This document shows positions 8,831 to 17,655 of a stretch of 64,000 nucleotides of DNA, piece after piece. The stretch comes from CAYNSB01 sp964399625 (GTDB taxonomy: Bacteria > Planctomycetota > Phycisphaerae > Phycisphaerales > UBA1924): assembly GCA_964399625.1 (NCBI GenBank), contig CAYNSB010000004.1, forward strand, positions 32,132 through 96,131, read 5' to 3'. The stretch's first letter is position 1, and every line of letters begins with the position of its first letter. Made by a program: the position numbers and the translations under genes. The notes under the pieces are model-generated. The model searched no databases. It saw nothing but the letters and a program-made list of their open reading frames with translations, and was not told where the DNA came from.

Positions 8831-11100
8831 GGAAGATCTCCGAGGATGAGACGGAGCACCGGGTCCACCAGCGAGCCACGAGACGGCTCGTAGTCGTCCG
8901 AAGGCGCACCGAGCGCGCCGGACACGGGGGATGATCCGCGTGCGAGCTTCTCGCCGATCTGCCGGCGCTCGGGCTTCTCGAAGGTCGAGAACGTCCGGCG
9001 TGCGATGGGGCAGACCTGCTCGAACGTCTCGCCGGGGAGCGAGCAGACCCATTCATCCACGATCGACAGCAGCCGATCGTCGTGCACCAGCACCAAGCCT
9101 GAGCCGCCGAGGAATCCCTCGAGCCACGCCGAAGCCTTCCCGGGATCGTTGCCGCGGGACAGGGCCAGCGAGAGTCGGGTCGCCGCGGCCTCGGAGGTTG
9201 CGTCGCCCCTATCGAGCAGGTGGCGCCAGACTCGCCCGCAGACCAGCCCGTGGATGTCGGCGTCGCCGAGCTTCCAAAGCTCCTGCTTCCACGGGTCGGT
9301 GAAGTCCGGGCGATCGAGGGTGGATAGCGAGGCGTGCACGGCGTCGATGCGGGCACGCATCGCGGACGCGGCGTCGTCGTCCAGGGACGCGCACGCGGGG
9401 AGCAACCCGACGCACACGCGCGCGAGCAGACCGGCGATCACGGGCTCGACCATCGCGGCGTCGGCCTTGCGAACGTTTCCGTACCGCACGACCCGCGCCA
9501 GCGGGGGCAACGCGTCCATGAGGTGTCCCACATCCGCGGCGACCGCCGAAAGGTTCTGGATCCGCGCCATGACCTGCGCCACCGCGCCGGGCAGGTCCGC
9601 GAGCATGACATGATCGAGCATCTCGGTCAGGTCGCGCAGAGTGCCCGCGTTGCGGGCCCGGTCGGCGACGCGCGCCGCCGCTGCTTCCACCACCGTGTTT
9701 CCCCATCGCGCGGCCTCCATGACGGCGACGGCGAATTCCGGCTTCCATTGCAGCTTCCACACCTCGTGGAAGGTGCTGGACCGCTGGGCTTGGTCATCGT
9801 GCAGCACGCCCCAGTGGATTCCCAGGATCGTGAGCCGATGGAGGAGCCGGCTCCGGCCCAGGTCGATCTCCTTGCGCTGGTCAAGATCGAGGACCAGGTC
9901 GTCGGCCGACACCTTAAGTCTGAGCGATTTCTGCAGCGCCGCCAGGTCGCGCCGGAGAGGAACCGAGGGAACATCCTCGGGCACCTCGCCAAGCCGATTT
10001 CCGATGATCAGCTTCTTCTCGATGATGCGCATCGGCATGGGATTGCCGTGGCAGAGGATCGAGAGCGTTGCCTCACCAAGCTCGTCGAGGCCCGCGATCG
10101 ATCGGCCGCGGAGCGCGGCGAGCGCATCGGCGAGGCGGACCGATTCGATGACGCTGGCGGGCGACGCGTCCAGGTCCTCCTCACGCATCAGGCGCGCGAC
10201 CCGGGTCAGCCAGCGTTCGGAGCACTTCTCGTGGTGGACCCAGAGGTGGTCGTACCACCCGGGGCTGGTGACGCCCGCGCCGTACCCGGAAGACGCCCAG
10301 AGCCGGTCGTAGGTCCACGGGATCCACGTCGCGGTGGTCTTCCGCTTGGGCAAGCCCTTGAGCGCCTCGTCGTCGGCCTTGGCGGAATCCTCGTCCAGCG
10401 CTTCGCCCGTAAGCGCCGGAGCGTGCCACGCCCCGCACACGACGGCGATGCTCTTAAACCCATCCTTGATCGCCCTGCGGATCGACTTGCGCATGTGCGC
10501 CTCGCGGGCGGGCTCGTCGGGGTCATGGGCTGTTGGGCCGAGCTCTTTCCTCGCGGACGCCATCGCATGCCGGATGGCATCGAACAGACCGATGGGATCC
10601 TCTTCGCCGCGGCGCTCCTCGATGAGGCGGCCCCACCAGGCCTCCCCATCGGTGAAGCCAGCCGCACGCGCGAGCGCCTCGAGCGGGTCGCGGGCTGACG
10701 CGGCGTCCGCCGGGGAATCGGGCGAGCGCTCGAGCAAGGCTTCATCTGAAACAGATGCTTCGGAGGCCAGTTCCTCGCGCCTTGGGCGCAGCGAATGGGG
10801 CAGATCAATGAACCGGACTTCCTTCTTGCGCTCCAGCGCCCAACGAATCGCCTGCCACTCGGGCGAGAACTCGGCGAAAGGGTAGTACGCCCCTTCGCTC
10901 GCCCGATCGGGCTCGTACACCAGCAGCGCCACGGGCGGGACCATGCCCGAGCTCCCGGCGAGGGCGACAACCTCCGCGGCGTCGGGCGGGCCCTCGATCA
11001 GCACCGCGTCGGGCTTGATCCGCCCCAGCGCGCCAAGCACCATGCGGGCCGAACCCGGCCCGTGGTGACGAATGCCCAGGATGGCGAGCGTGTGCGCCAT
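8827..11100 (-). CDS. DUF5682 family protein
   Basis: This 757-residue protein matches the DUF5682 type found between a MoxR ATPase and a VWA protein in many bacteria. The N-terminal third has motifs reminiscent of the TraB/ChaN/EreA-like hydrolase superfamily: LGIRHHGPGSAR (residues 7-18), LIEGPPDAAEV (about 34-44) and VVCGAWHAPAL (about 220-230). These would be the usual GxxH, EG and GxxH elements; this resemblance is my inference. The remainder is alpha-helical with no recognised domain. It begins 3 nt after the MoxR gene and ends overlapping the VWA start, so it is part of a stoichiometric operon. Biochemical function is not established. Confidence 0.8.
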   Translation of the reverse strand: MAHTLAILGIRHHGPGSARMVLGALGRIKPDAVLIEGPPDAAEVVALAGSSGMVPPVALLVYEPDRASEGAYYPFAEFSPEWQAIRWALERKKEVRFIDLPHSLRPRREELASEASVSDEALLERSPDSPADAASARDPLEALARAAGFTDGEAWWGRLIEERRGEEDPIGLFDAIRHAMASARKELGPTAHDPDEPAREAHMRKSIRRAIKDGFKSIAVVCGAWHAPALTGEALDEDSAKADDEALKGLPKRKTTATWIPWTYDRLWASSGYGAGVTSPGWYDHLWVHHEKCSERWLTRVARLMREEDLDASPASVIESVRLADALAALRGRSIAGLDELGEATLSILCHGNPMPMRIIEKKLIIGNRLGEVPEDVPSVPLRRDLAALQKSLRLKVSADDLVLDLDQRKEIDLGRSRLLHRLTILGIHWGVLHDDQAQRSSTFHEVWKLQWKPEFAVAVMEAARWGNTVVEAAAARVADRARNAGTLRDLTEMLDHVMLADLPGAVAQVMARIQNLSAVAADVGHLMDALPPLARVVRYGNVRKADAAMVEPVIAGLLARVCVGLLPACASLDDDAASAMRARIDAVHASLSTLDRPDFTDPWKQELWKLGDADIHGLVCGRVWRHLLDRGDATSEAAATRLSLALSRGNDPGKASAWLEGFLGGSGLVLVHDDRLLSIVDEWVCSLPGETFEQVCPIARRTFSTFEKPERRQIGEKLARGSSPVSGALGAPSDDYEPSRGSLVDPVLRLILGDLP

Positions 11101-11103
11101 CGC

Positions 11104-12213
11104 CTAGAGAACGTCCTTGCACGCGCGGTAGAGGTCCTTCCACCCGTCACGCTCTTTCACCACCGTTTCGAGATACTCCTGGAACGCGACGCGGTCCTGC
11201 ACCGGGTCCTTGACGATCGCGCCGATCATTCCGCTCGCCACATCTCCGGCCCGCAGCATGCCATCCCCGAAGTGCGTCGCCAGCGCGATCCCGTTCGTGA
11301 TGACGCTGATGGCCTCGGCCGTGCTCAGCGAGCTCGAGGGCTGCTTGAGCTTGCTCTTGCCGTCGGTCGTCTTCCCCTCGCGCAGCTCGCGGAACACTGT
11401 GACCACACGCCGGATCTCCTCCATCGCGGGCGTCTCGCTCGGCAGGTCCAACGCCCGTCCCATCTGCACGACGCGGCGCTGGACGATGTCCACTTCCTCG
11501 TCCATCGAGTCCGGCACAGGCAGAACCACCGTGTTGAACCGACGCTTGAGCGCGCTCGAGAGCTCGTTCACCCCCTTGTCGCGGTCGTTGGCCGTCGCGA
11601 TGATGTTGAAGCCCTTGATGGCCCTAATCTCCTGGTTGAGCTCCGGCACCGGCAGCGTCTTCTCGGACAGGATCGTGATCAGCGTGTCCTGCACATCGCT
11701 GGGCACTCGCGTCAGCTCCTCCACACGCACGATCTTGCCCTCGGTCATGCCGCGCATCACGGGGCTGCTCACGAGCGCTTCGCGCGAGGGACCCTTGGCC
11801 AGCAGCAGCGCGTAGTTCCATCCGTACCGGATCGCCTCCTCGGGCGTGCCGGCCGTGCCCTGCACCATCAGCGTCGAGTCACCGCTGATCGCCGCGGCCA
11901 GGTGCTCGCTCACCCAGCTCTTGGCCGTTCCGGGCACACCCAGAAGCAGGAGCGCCCGATCGGTCACGAGCGTCGCCACCGCGATCTCGATCAGGCGCTG
12001 GCTCCCCACGTACTTGGGCGTGATTAGCGTCCCGTCCTTGAGCTTCCCGCCCATGAGGTAGGTCACCACCGCCCAGGGCGACAGCTTCCATCGCGCCGGT
12101 CTTTCACGGTCGTCCGCCTTGGCGAGCGCGGAGAGCTCGGCCGCGTACTGACCCTCGGCCGTCTCGCGAAGAACCCCACCACCCTTGTCCACCTGCGCCG
12201 TGCTCTTGCTCAC
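11104..12213 (-). CDS. MoxR-family AAA+ ATPase
   Basis: This 369-residue MoxR-type AAA+ ATPase has a Walker A LLGVPGTAKSW at about residues 85-95, sensor-1 NIIATANDRDKG, and an arginine-finger region ALKRRFN. The Walker B position reads KIVRVEELTRVP, so the usual DE pair is VE. The start is taken as GTG at 12213, because it overlaps the stop of the DUF5691 gene (GTGA) and gives a natural N terminus (VSKSTAQVDKGG); the longer reading frame upstream only shadows that gene. It should supply ATP-driven remodelling to the DUF5682/VWA partners encoded next to it. Confidence 0.88.
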   Translation of the reverse strand: MSKSTAQVDKGGGVLRETAEGQYAAELSALAKADDRERPARWKLSPWAVVTYLMGGKLKDGTLITPKYVGSQRLIEIAVATLVTDRALLLLGVPGTAKSWVSEHLAAAISGDSTLMVQGTAGTPEEAIRYGWNYALLLAKGPSREALVSSPVMRGMTEGKIVRVEELTRVPSDVQDTLITILSEKTLPVPELNQEIRAIKGFNIIATANDRDKGVNELSSALKRRFNTVVLPVPDSMDEEVDIVQRRVVQMGRALDLPSETPAMEEIRRVVTVFRELREGKTTDGKSKLKQPSSSLSTAEAISVITNGIALATHFGDGMLRAGDVASGMIGAIVKDPVQDRVAFQEYLETVVKERDGWKDLYRACKDVL

Positions 12214-13694
12214 GTTCGAAACTCCTTGTGCATGTCCGCCCGCAGACGGACGCGGTCGATGCTCTTTCTGAGACTCGCCGTGGAATCCTCGGAAAGGATC
12301 GCGCTCACCATCTCCGCGAACCGCTCCGCCTGCTCCGGCACGATCCATCGCGATATCCGCTCCACGGCGTCATGAAGAGACCACACGTCGCCCTTGCCCG
12401 GCGAATCGGCCGCGAGGAGGCACAGGGCCGCATCGGAGAAGGCGGACGACCAGCGGTGCTCGGCCGAAGCGAGGATGGACCACCTCTCGATCGCGGAGAA
12501 CTTCTTGTGCTTCGCCGTGTCCAGGAGCAGCGGCTCTCGCTGCGCCGCAGAGAGATTCTGCCACAGCCCCCGGAGTTCGTGGACCTGCACCTTGCGCTCC
12601 TCGAGCAGACGATGGACGATCGCCTTGCACCAGGCGCCATCGGCGCGCACCGCCGCAACCTCCGACAGCGCCTCGAGCGCGTCGCCAAAGTAATCGTCAC
12701 CGTTGATCGCCTCGAGGACGCCCGCGGGATCAAGCCCCGTCGCCTCAGTCCATACCGAGAGGTCGGCGGCGCTGAGGATCTGACGCATCCACCACGCGCG
12801 CTTGCCGATGCCGCTCGCCGCTTGCTCCTCGATGGCGTCGCGCTCCCACGCCTTGTCGAACTCCTTCGGTGGTGACAAGGTGATCTTCACGCCCCGCTTG
12901 AGAATCCCTCGCTGGCGCTCGACGGCGAGAATGGACCTTGCACGCTCGTTCATGCGGGCCCGGAGCCGCGATTCGGGAATCCTTCCAAGCACCGACGACG
13001 CCGCGCGCCGGACCACCTTGCTCCGATCGTCGAGCGCGCTCTCCAGGAACGGTTCGTCGACCATCGAGCACCCTTCGCCGAGCACCTCGATGAACCTTCG
13101 CCGCTCTTCGGCCCCATCGTGCGCCCAGGTGGACTGGACCAGCGCCAGCGCACGAGTTGGGTCCTGTCGGCGGATGGTGAGCAGCAGGGCCGCCCGTTCA
13201 GTGGCGGCGCCCGTCTGCCACACCTCATCGGCGTTGGCTGGTATTTCCGCCCCGGACGCCGGCTTCCGCCACACCTCGTTCAACGAGGCGAGCCACGCTC
13301 CGTGCGCTCCGAGCAACGCGAACACCACGTCCGGACGCTTCGGCTGGCGCGACCACCAGTCCAGCAGCGCGGGCACGGCCGAGTCCGCGACGCGCACGCC
13401 CCTCGCGTGCGCGAGCTCGGCCCACTCCGTGAGGAGTCCCACATCCGGATCGCTCAGCAGGCGCATCAGGGTCGCCATCGGCGCGGGCCCCGCGATCGGA
13501 ACGGACTCGGGCGGGCATGCCGGCACGCGACCTTCCACACGCGCCGCCTTGAGACCGGCCCGCGCCCGAGCCCCTTGCACGGCGGCGTCATCCAACAGGC
13601 GCTCTGGCTTGACGGAGGCGCCACCGTGGTCGGTCCCGACCATCGAGGTCGCCGCGAGAACCCTCAATCGACTCGCCGGAGATGCGCCGCTCAT
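12210..13694 (-). CDS. DUF5691 family helical repeat protein
   Basis: This 494-residue protein resembles DUF5691. It is largely helical with HEAT-like stretches, for example LESALDDRSKVVRRAASSVL followed by GRIPESRLRARM. No catalytic motif is visible, so it probably acts as a scaffold or substrate-recognition subunit. The start ATG at 13694 overlaps the stop of the SWIM gene (ATGA), and its stop overlaps the GTG start of the MoxR gene, which fixes both ends. I infer a binding role from the repeat-like content and position; the molecular function is unknown. Confidence 0.75.
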   Translation of the reverse strand: MSGASPASRLRVLAATSMVGTDHGGASVKPERLLDDAAVQGARARAGLKAARVEGRVPACPPESVPIAGPAPMATLMRLLSDPDVGLLTEWAELAHARGVRVADSAVPALLDWWSRQPKRPDVVFALLGAHGAWLASLNEVWRKPASGAEIPANADEVWQTGAATERAALLLTIRRQDPTRALALVQSTWAHDGAEERRRFIEVLGEGCSMVDEPFLESALDDRSKVVRRAASSVLGRIPESRLRARMNERARSILAVERQRGILKRGVKITLSPPKEFDKAWERDAIEEQAASGIGKRAWWMRQILSAADLSVWTEATGLDPAGVLEAINGDDYFGDALEALSEVAAVRADGAWCKAIVHRLLEERKVQVHELRGLWQNLSAAQREPLLLDTAKHKKFSAIERWSILASAEHRWSSAFSDAALCLLAADSPGKGDVWSLHDAVERISRWIVPEQAERFAEMVSAILSEDSTASLRKSIDRVRLRADMHKEFRT

Positions 13695-15043
13695 GCCGCC
13701 CACCTCGGCGCCAGGTCCAGGTATCCATCCGCATGGATGGCGCCCAGGGGCAGCGCGGAATGCCCATCCCACTCCGCCATTACCATCACCGCGTTGCCGC
13801 CGCTCGCGGACAACAGTCGCCACAAGTGCAACCCCGCGGCGAACGTGTCCTTGAGCGGAAGGCCCGAATCCCGGGAGTCCACGAGGAACCAGCGATCCCG
13901 CTCCTGCACAAGCCGCACGCCCGCAAGCACGAGGGGCCAGCGCGCCACCCACGGATTGGCCGCCAGCGCTTGGGCGTACCTGCCCAGCCCGGCCTCGATC
14001 GTGTCGTCCGCGGCGGCGCCCAGGTTGGTGTCGAGCGGCAGGCCCGCCGCCCGCGACTTCACAAGCGCCCGGAGCGAGAGCCGTCCTGGGTAGAACGCGA
14101 GCTCACCTTCGAACTCGGTCCCCGCAGCGATGGCCGCGTCCAGCGGCGCGAGCCCCGCCGCGAAATCCATCACCAGCGCTCGACGACCCGTGGTCCGCCC
14201 CGCGAGCCACGTCCGCCGCACGCGCAATCGATCCTCGTCCTCAACAACCTGTCCCACCGCGATCCAGCGATCCATGATTCCGTCGCCCGCGAGCACCTCC
14301 TCCTTCGCCTGGTTCCACCCCAAGGCGCTGCGGACCTCCCCCGCGAGGTCGGGAGAAAGCTCCGCCAGGCGATCGCCAGCTCTGAGCAGCAAGTGCAGCC
14401 GGCCCAAGTGGTCGAGCGTCCGCACATCCCACCCCGCGCCGGAGGCGAGCAAGCCTGGAAGTAGACGTATGTACGCCGCCAGCCCGGGCGCCTGGGCGTC
14501 CACCATGCGAGCGGCCATCCTGTCCCAGGTCGTGGCGCTCTCCGCCTGCGCCGCGGCGAGTCCGCGACGCATCACATCGTCGAGCCACACACGACAACGA
14601 GCGATCCCGTCTTGGACCCGCGATTCACGCTGGAGCGCGCGCTTGGCGCGGGCCTCGGGATCGGCGGGCGATTCCGACGCGGCCTTGGCCTTCTCGACCT
14701 GCTTCTCCGCCCGTTCGGCCCGAGAGGCCAGCCATTCCGCGACCCACCCGGGTTCCTGAAGAGCCGGAAACCCTGTCGCATCCTTCGCGTAGAGCAGGAG
14801 CAGTCCTAGCCCATGCTTGCAAGGGAACTTCCGGCTCGGGCAACTGCACTTGAAGGCCGGCTCCGCCAGATCCACCCGCGCCTGGTAGGGCTCCTTTCCC
14901 GATCCCTGGCACAGGCCCCAGATCGCGCGCTCGCTGCGGCCCAGCCCCGACCACTTTTTCGCGTTGGCCAATGCCTGGCCCGCGCTCGCGGGCGCCGCAT
15001 CCGGCGCAAGTGAGACGACCTTCTCGGAAGTCCACGAGTGCAT
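13691..15043 (-). CDS. SWIM zinc-finger protein
   Basis: This 450-residue protein carries a SWIM zinc finger near the N terminus: KCSCPSRKFPCKHGLGL (about residues 66-82, CxCx6-7CxH). A helical region with many Glu, Lys and Ala follows, then a beta-rich C terminus. The start ATG at 15043 is supported by a TAAACT hexamer at 15052-15057, eight nt upstream, which suggests near-leaderless transcription. It is the first of five coupled genes (SWIM, DUF5691, MoxR, DUF5682, VWA). SWIM fingers bind DNA or protein; the partner here is unknown. The 290-nt region upstream to the divergent glycosyltransferase holds no other gene that I can support. Confidence 0.85.
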   Translation of the reverse strand: MHSWTSEKVVSLAPDAAPASAGQALANAKKWSGLGRSERAIWGLCQGSGKEPYQARVDLAEPAFKCSCPSRKFPCKHGLGLLLLYAKDATGFPALQEPGWVAEWLASRAERAEKQVEKAKAASESPADPEARAKRALQRESRVQDGIARCRVWLDDVMRRGLAAAQAESATTWDRMAARMVDAQAPGLAAYIRLLPGLLASGAGWDVRTLDHLGRLHLLLRAGDRLAELSPDLAGEVRSALGWNQAKEEVLAGDGIMDRWIAVGQVVEDEDRLRVRRTWLAGRTTGRRALVMDFAAGLAPLDAAIAAGTEFEGELAFYPGRLSLRALVKSRAAGLPLDTNLGAAADDTIEAGLGRYAQALAANPWVARWPLVLAGVRLVQERDRWFLVDSRDSGLPLKDTFAAGLHLWRLLSASGGNAVMVMAEWDGHSALPLGAIHADGYLDLAPRWAA

Positions 15044-15051
15044 GAGGCGCC

Positions 15052-15057
15052 AGTTTA
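15052..15057 (-). promoter_or_regulatory. start-proximal -10-like hexamer (SWIM operon)
   Basis: TAAACT read on the minus strand, 8 nt before the ATG at 15043. Its spacing predicts a transcript that begins at or just before the start codon. No clear -35 element is visible. Confidence 0.45.
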
Positions 15058-15334
15058 CAGTCCGGCGCGTGGCCCGTGAACGCGATGGATGAAGGTCGAA
15101 TGAAGAGAAGGCTGGTGTTGGGCGTGAGGGCGGCCTCGGGGCAGGAGCCGGCGCGTGGACCGACACGGAATTGTGTCACGTGCTGTCGAAGCGGTGCCCT
15201 GCCCCCGCGGGCCATGGACTGCGAGTCGCGCGCGGTGAGCGGAGGACAGGGTCGGCGCAGTTCAACCAAGTGCGACCGCCGCTCGGACGCGTTCTGGGAC
15301 GCCAAACGGTGCTTTGGATGGGCCGAGGACTCGG

Positions 15335-16309
15335 ATGATCGATCGCGTTCGGTTCCAGGGACTAGGCCCGCGTGGGCGTTCTCGCTACGCTTGCACCGCC
15401 TTGACCCCGAACCCTGGTGCCACCAACGCCGACGTGCAACCGATCTCGCTTTCGGTGATCGTGCCGATGTTCCGCGAGGAGCGTCGCGTGGGCGCCACGC
15501 TGCACGATCTTGTGCCGGCGTTGGAGGGCGGGCGCCGACTCTGCGAGATCATCCTCGTCGACGATGGGAGCACGGACCGCACGCTGGAGGTGGTCCACCC
15601 CTGGGCGCGCGAGCACGCGCGGGGCTCGCTGGCGCGCATCGCCGTTGTCCGGCACGAGCGGAATCGCGGCAAAGGCGCGGCGGTGCGAACGGGGCTCGGA
15701 GCCGCGAGCGGCATCTGGCGCCTGATCATGGACGCGGACAACGCCTGCCGAATCGAGCAGGTGGAGCGTCTGCTGTCGGTGGCCGAGCCCGGGGTGGGGC
15801 TCATCGCAGGCTCACGAGTCGCCCCGGGGGCCGAGATCGAGGCTCGGGCGCACCGGCGCTTCACGGGCTGGGCGTTCAAGGTGGCGCTCAAGGGGCTGGG
15901 GCTGGACCTGCTGCGCGACACGCAGTGCGGGTTCAAGCTGTATCGAGCGGACCTCGCGGAGCAGGTGGTTCAGCACGCACGCGAGGATGGGTACGCGTTC
16001 GACCTCGAGCACCTGCTGATCGCTCGGGCCAGCGGACTCGGGACGCGCGAGGTCGGCGTGCGCTGGTCGCACCAGGATGGGGGCCAGGTGAGCCCGGCAC
16101 GCGATGGTGTGCGCATGCTCCGTGCCGGGATCGATCTCCGCCGGCGTTGGACGAGCGACCCGCCCGCGATCGCCCGCCTGCCCTTTGCCCTGGACGCAAG
16201 CACGATCGCCGCGATGATCGAGTCCAAGCAGGTGTCGCGGCCGGTCGCCTCTCAGATCGAGGCCGGGCGGGCCGCACGGGTGGGCGGCGCTGTACGATCG
16301 CCGCCATGA
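15335..16309 (+). CDS. family 2 glycosyltransferase, polyprenyl-phosphate sugar synthase type
   Basis: This 324-residue GT2 enzyme resembles dolichyl-phosphate beta-glucosyltransferases. The fold begins LSVIVPMFREERRVGATL, then IILVDDGSTDRTLEV with the nucleotide-sugar Asp, IMDADNACRI as the DxD-type motif, and RDTQCGFKLYRADLAEQVV, which is characteristic of polyprenyl-phosphate glycosyltransferases. The ATG at 15335 is chosen because GAGGA lies at 15325-15329, five nt upstream. An upstream ATG at 15314 lacks such a site, and a GTG at 15434 would trim the protein to the domain edge. Its stop overlaps the next start, so it probably makes a lipid-linked sugar for the GT87 protein that follows. 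Confidence 0.85.
   Translation: MIDRVRFQGLGPRGRSRYACTALTPNPGATNADVQPISLSVIVPMFREERRVGATLHDLVPALEGGRRLCEIILVDDGSTDRTLEVVHPWAREHARGSLARIAVVRHERNRGKGAAVRTGLGAASGIWRLIMDADNACRIEQVERLLSVAEPGVGLIAGSRVAPGAEIEARAHRRFTGWAFKVALKGLGLDLLRDTQCGFKLYRADLAEQVVQHAREDGYAFDLEHLLIARASGLGTREVGVRWSHQDGGQVSPARDGVRMLRAGIDLRRRWTSDPPAIARLPFALDASTIAAMIESKQVSRPVASQIEAGRAARVGGAVRSPP
16293..16298 (+). promoter_or_regulatory. start-proximal -10-like hexamer (GT87 gene)
   Basis: TACGAT lies 7 nt before the ATG at 16306, inside the end of the upstream gene. It could give a secondary leaderless transcript. The gene is also translationally coupled, so this site is less certain than the others. Confidence 0.3.
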
Positions 16310-17655
16310 GCGAGCCCGTCCGCCCCGTCAACGCCACACCAACGTCCGACGTGCGACGACAACGAGCCGTGGTGTGGGCGTTGACCGCGGCGCTCATGGG
16401 CGTGGGGATCTTCCTGCTGCTCACGTGCGGCAGCGCCAAGAGCGGCGGCACCAAGGGCGACTTCCCGTGCTTCTACCAGGCTGGGGTGCGCCTGCCCTTG
16501 GGCGAGAACATCTATGAGAAGCCGCCCAACGCGGGCGAGTACATCTATCCCCCACTGCTCGCGGCGATCTTCACGCCCCTGGCCAAGCTCGGGCAGGCCC
16601 GCTGCGCCTGGGCGTGGGCGGGAATCAACGTGGCGATGCTGTACGCGGCGGTGCTCCTGGGGGCGCGCGATGTGGCCCGACGCCTGAGAATCGGCGCATC
16701 GGCTCCGGTCGTCCTTTCGATCGCGCTGCTCGGGCTGCTGCTCTCGATCGACAAGGTGAAGTCCGTCATCAGCGGCGGACAGACGGACCTGATCATGGTT
16801 CTGGGCGTAGGGCTGGGGCTGGTGTACCACGATCGGCGGCCGGCGATCGCGGGAGCGGCCCTGGCGCTCGCCGCGAACGTCAAGTACACGCCGCTCATCT
16901 TCGTGCCCTACCTGCTGCTGCGGGGGCAATGGCGCGCCGCGATCTGGACGCTGGTGTTCTTCGTGGCGTTCGCGCTCGCCCCCGCGTCCGTCGTGGGATG
17001 GGGACGCAACATCGACCTCTGGATGATCGCGCTGGGCGGGGTGGCGAGGCTGTTCGGCTACTCGGGCGCAACCGAGTTCGCGGGGAGCATCCGCGACGCG
17101 TCGCACCACCTGAGCGTCTCCATCACCAGCGCCCTTTCCCGTGCGCTGACGCCCACGCTCGGGAACAAGGGCGCTATGGCGGCAAGCGGGCTGGTCGCGC
17201 TGGGCGTGCTCGCGGTCTCCTGGCGGATGTACGCGCTCCGGCGCATTCCCATGCTCCTTCGGCCGCGCGACGAACGCTCCCCCACGCTCGCGGCGATCGA
17301 GTGGGCCGGGGTCATCGTGGCGATCCTCGCGTTCTCGCCTCAAACGCAGGGACGGCACTTCGTCATGCTGCTCACGCTGCATCTGCTGGCCGCGGGAATG
17401 GTCCTGCGGCCCGTCGCGGGCGTGCCCCGCCTGTGGCTCGTGCTCGGGCTCATCGTGATTCAGATGGGCATGCTGCTCCCGCCGTCGACACCTTCGATGC
17501 GCGGAGCGGTGGACGCGTGGCGGGCGATCGGCGGCATGGGTTGGTGCCTGCTGCCCTTGTGGTTCGCGCTGCTCTGGACGGGGCTGGCGCGGGCGACGAG
17601 GGAACCGTCCGCGGTCACGATCGACCGAACAACTTCTCCAGCTGGCGGATCGTGA
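16306..17655 (+). CDS. GT87-like (DUF2029) membrane glycosyltransferase
   Basis: This 449-residue multi-pass membrane protein has about ten hydrophobic segments and the GT87/DUF2029 hallmarks: GDFPCFYQAG with an Asp in the first external loop, IYPPLLAAIFTPLAKL, ISGGQTDLIMVLGVGLGLV, and NVKYTPLIFVPYLLLRGQW. Such enzymes use polyprenyl-phosphate mannose or a similar donor on the outer face of the cytoplasmic membrane. This fits its overlap (ATGA at 16306) with a polyprenyl-phosphate glycosyltransferase gene. The 3' end overlaps the convergent mutL gene by 41 nt. Confidence 0.8.
   Translation: MSEPVRPVNATPTSDVRRQRAVVWALTAALMGVGIFLLLTCGSAKSGGTKGDFPCFYQAGVRLPLGENIYEKPPNAGEYIYPPLLAAIFTPLAKLGQARCAWAWAGINVAMLYAAVLLGARDVARRLRIGASAPVVLSIALLGLLLSIDKVKSVISGGQTDLIMVLGVGLGLVYHDRRPAIAGAALALAANVKYTPLIFVPYLLLRGQWRAAIWTLVFFVAFALAPASVVGWGRNIDLWMIALGGVARLFGYSGATEFAGSIRDASHHLSVSITSALSRALTPTLGNKGAMAASGLVALGVLAVSWRMYALRRIPMLLRPRDERSPTLAAIEWAGVIVAILAFSPQTQGRHFVMLLTLHLLAAGMVLRPVAGVPRLWLVLGLIVIQMGMLLPPSTPSMRGAVDAWRAIGGMGWCLLPLWFALLWTGLARATREPSAVTIDRTTSPAGGS

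Noticed and set aside
17615..17655. 41-nt tail overlap of GT87 and mutL as a frameshift in GT87
   Set aside because: Both C termini look complete, and convergent overlaps of this size occur in compact genomes.
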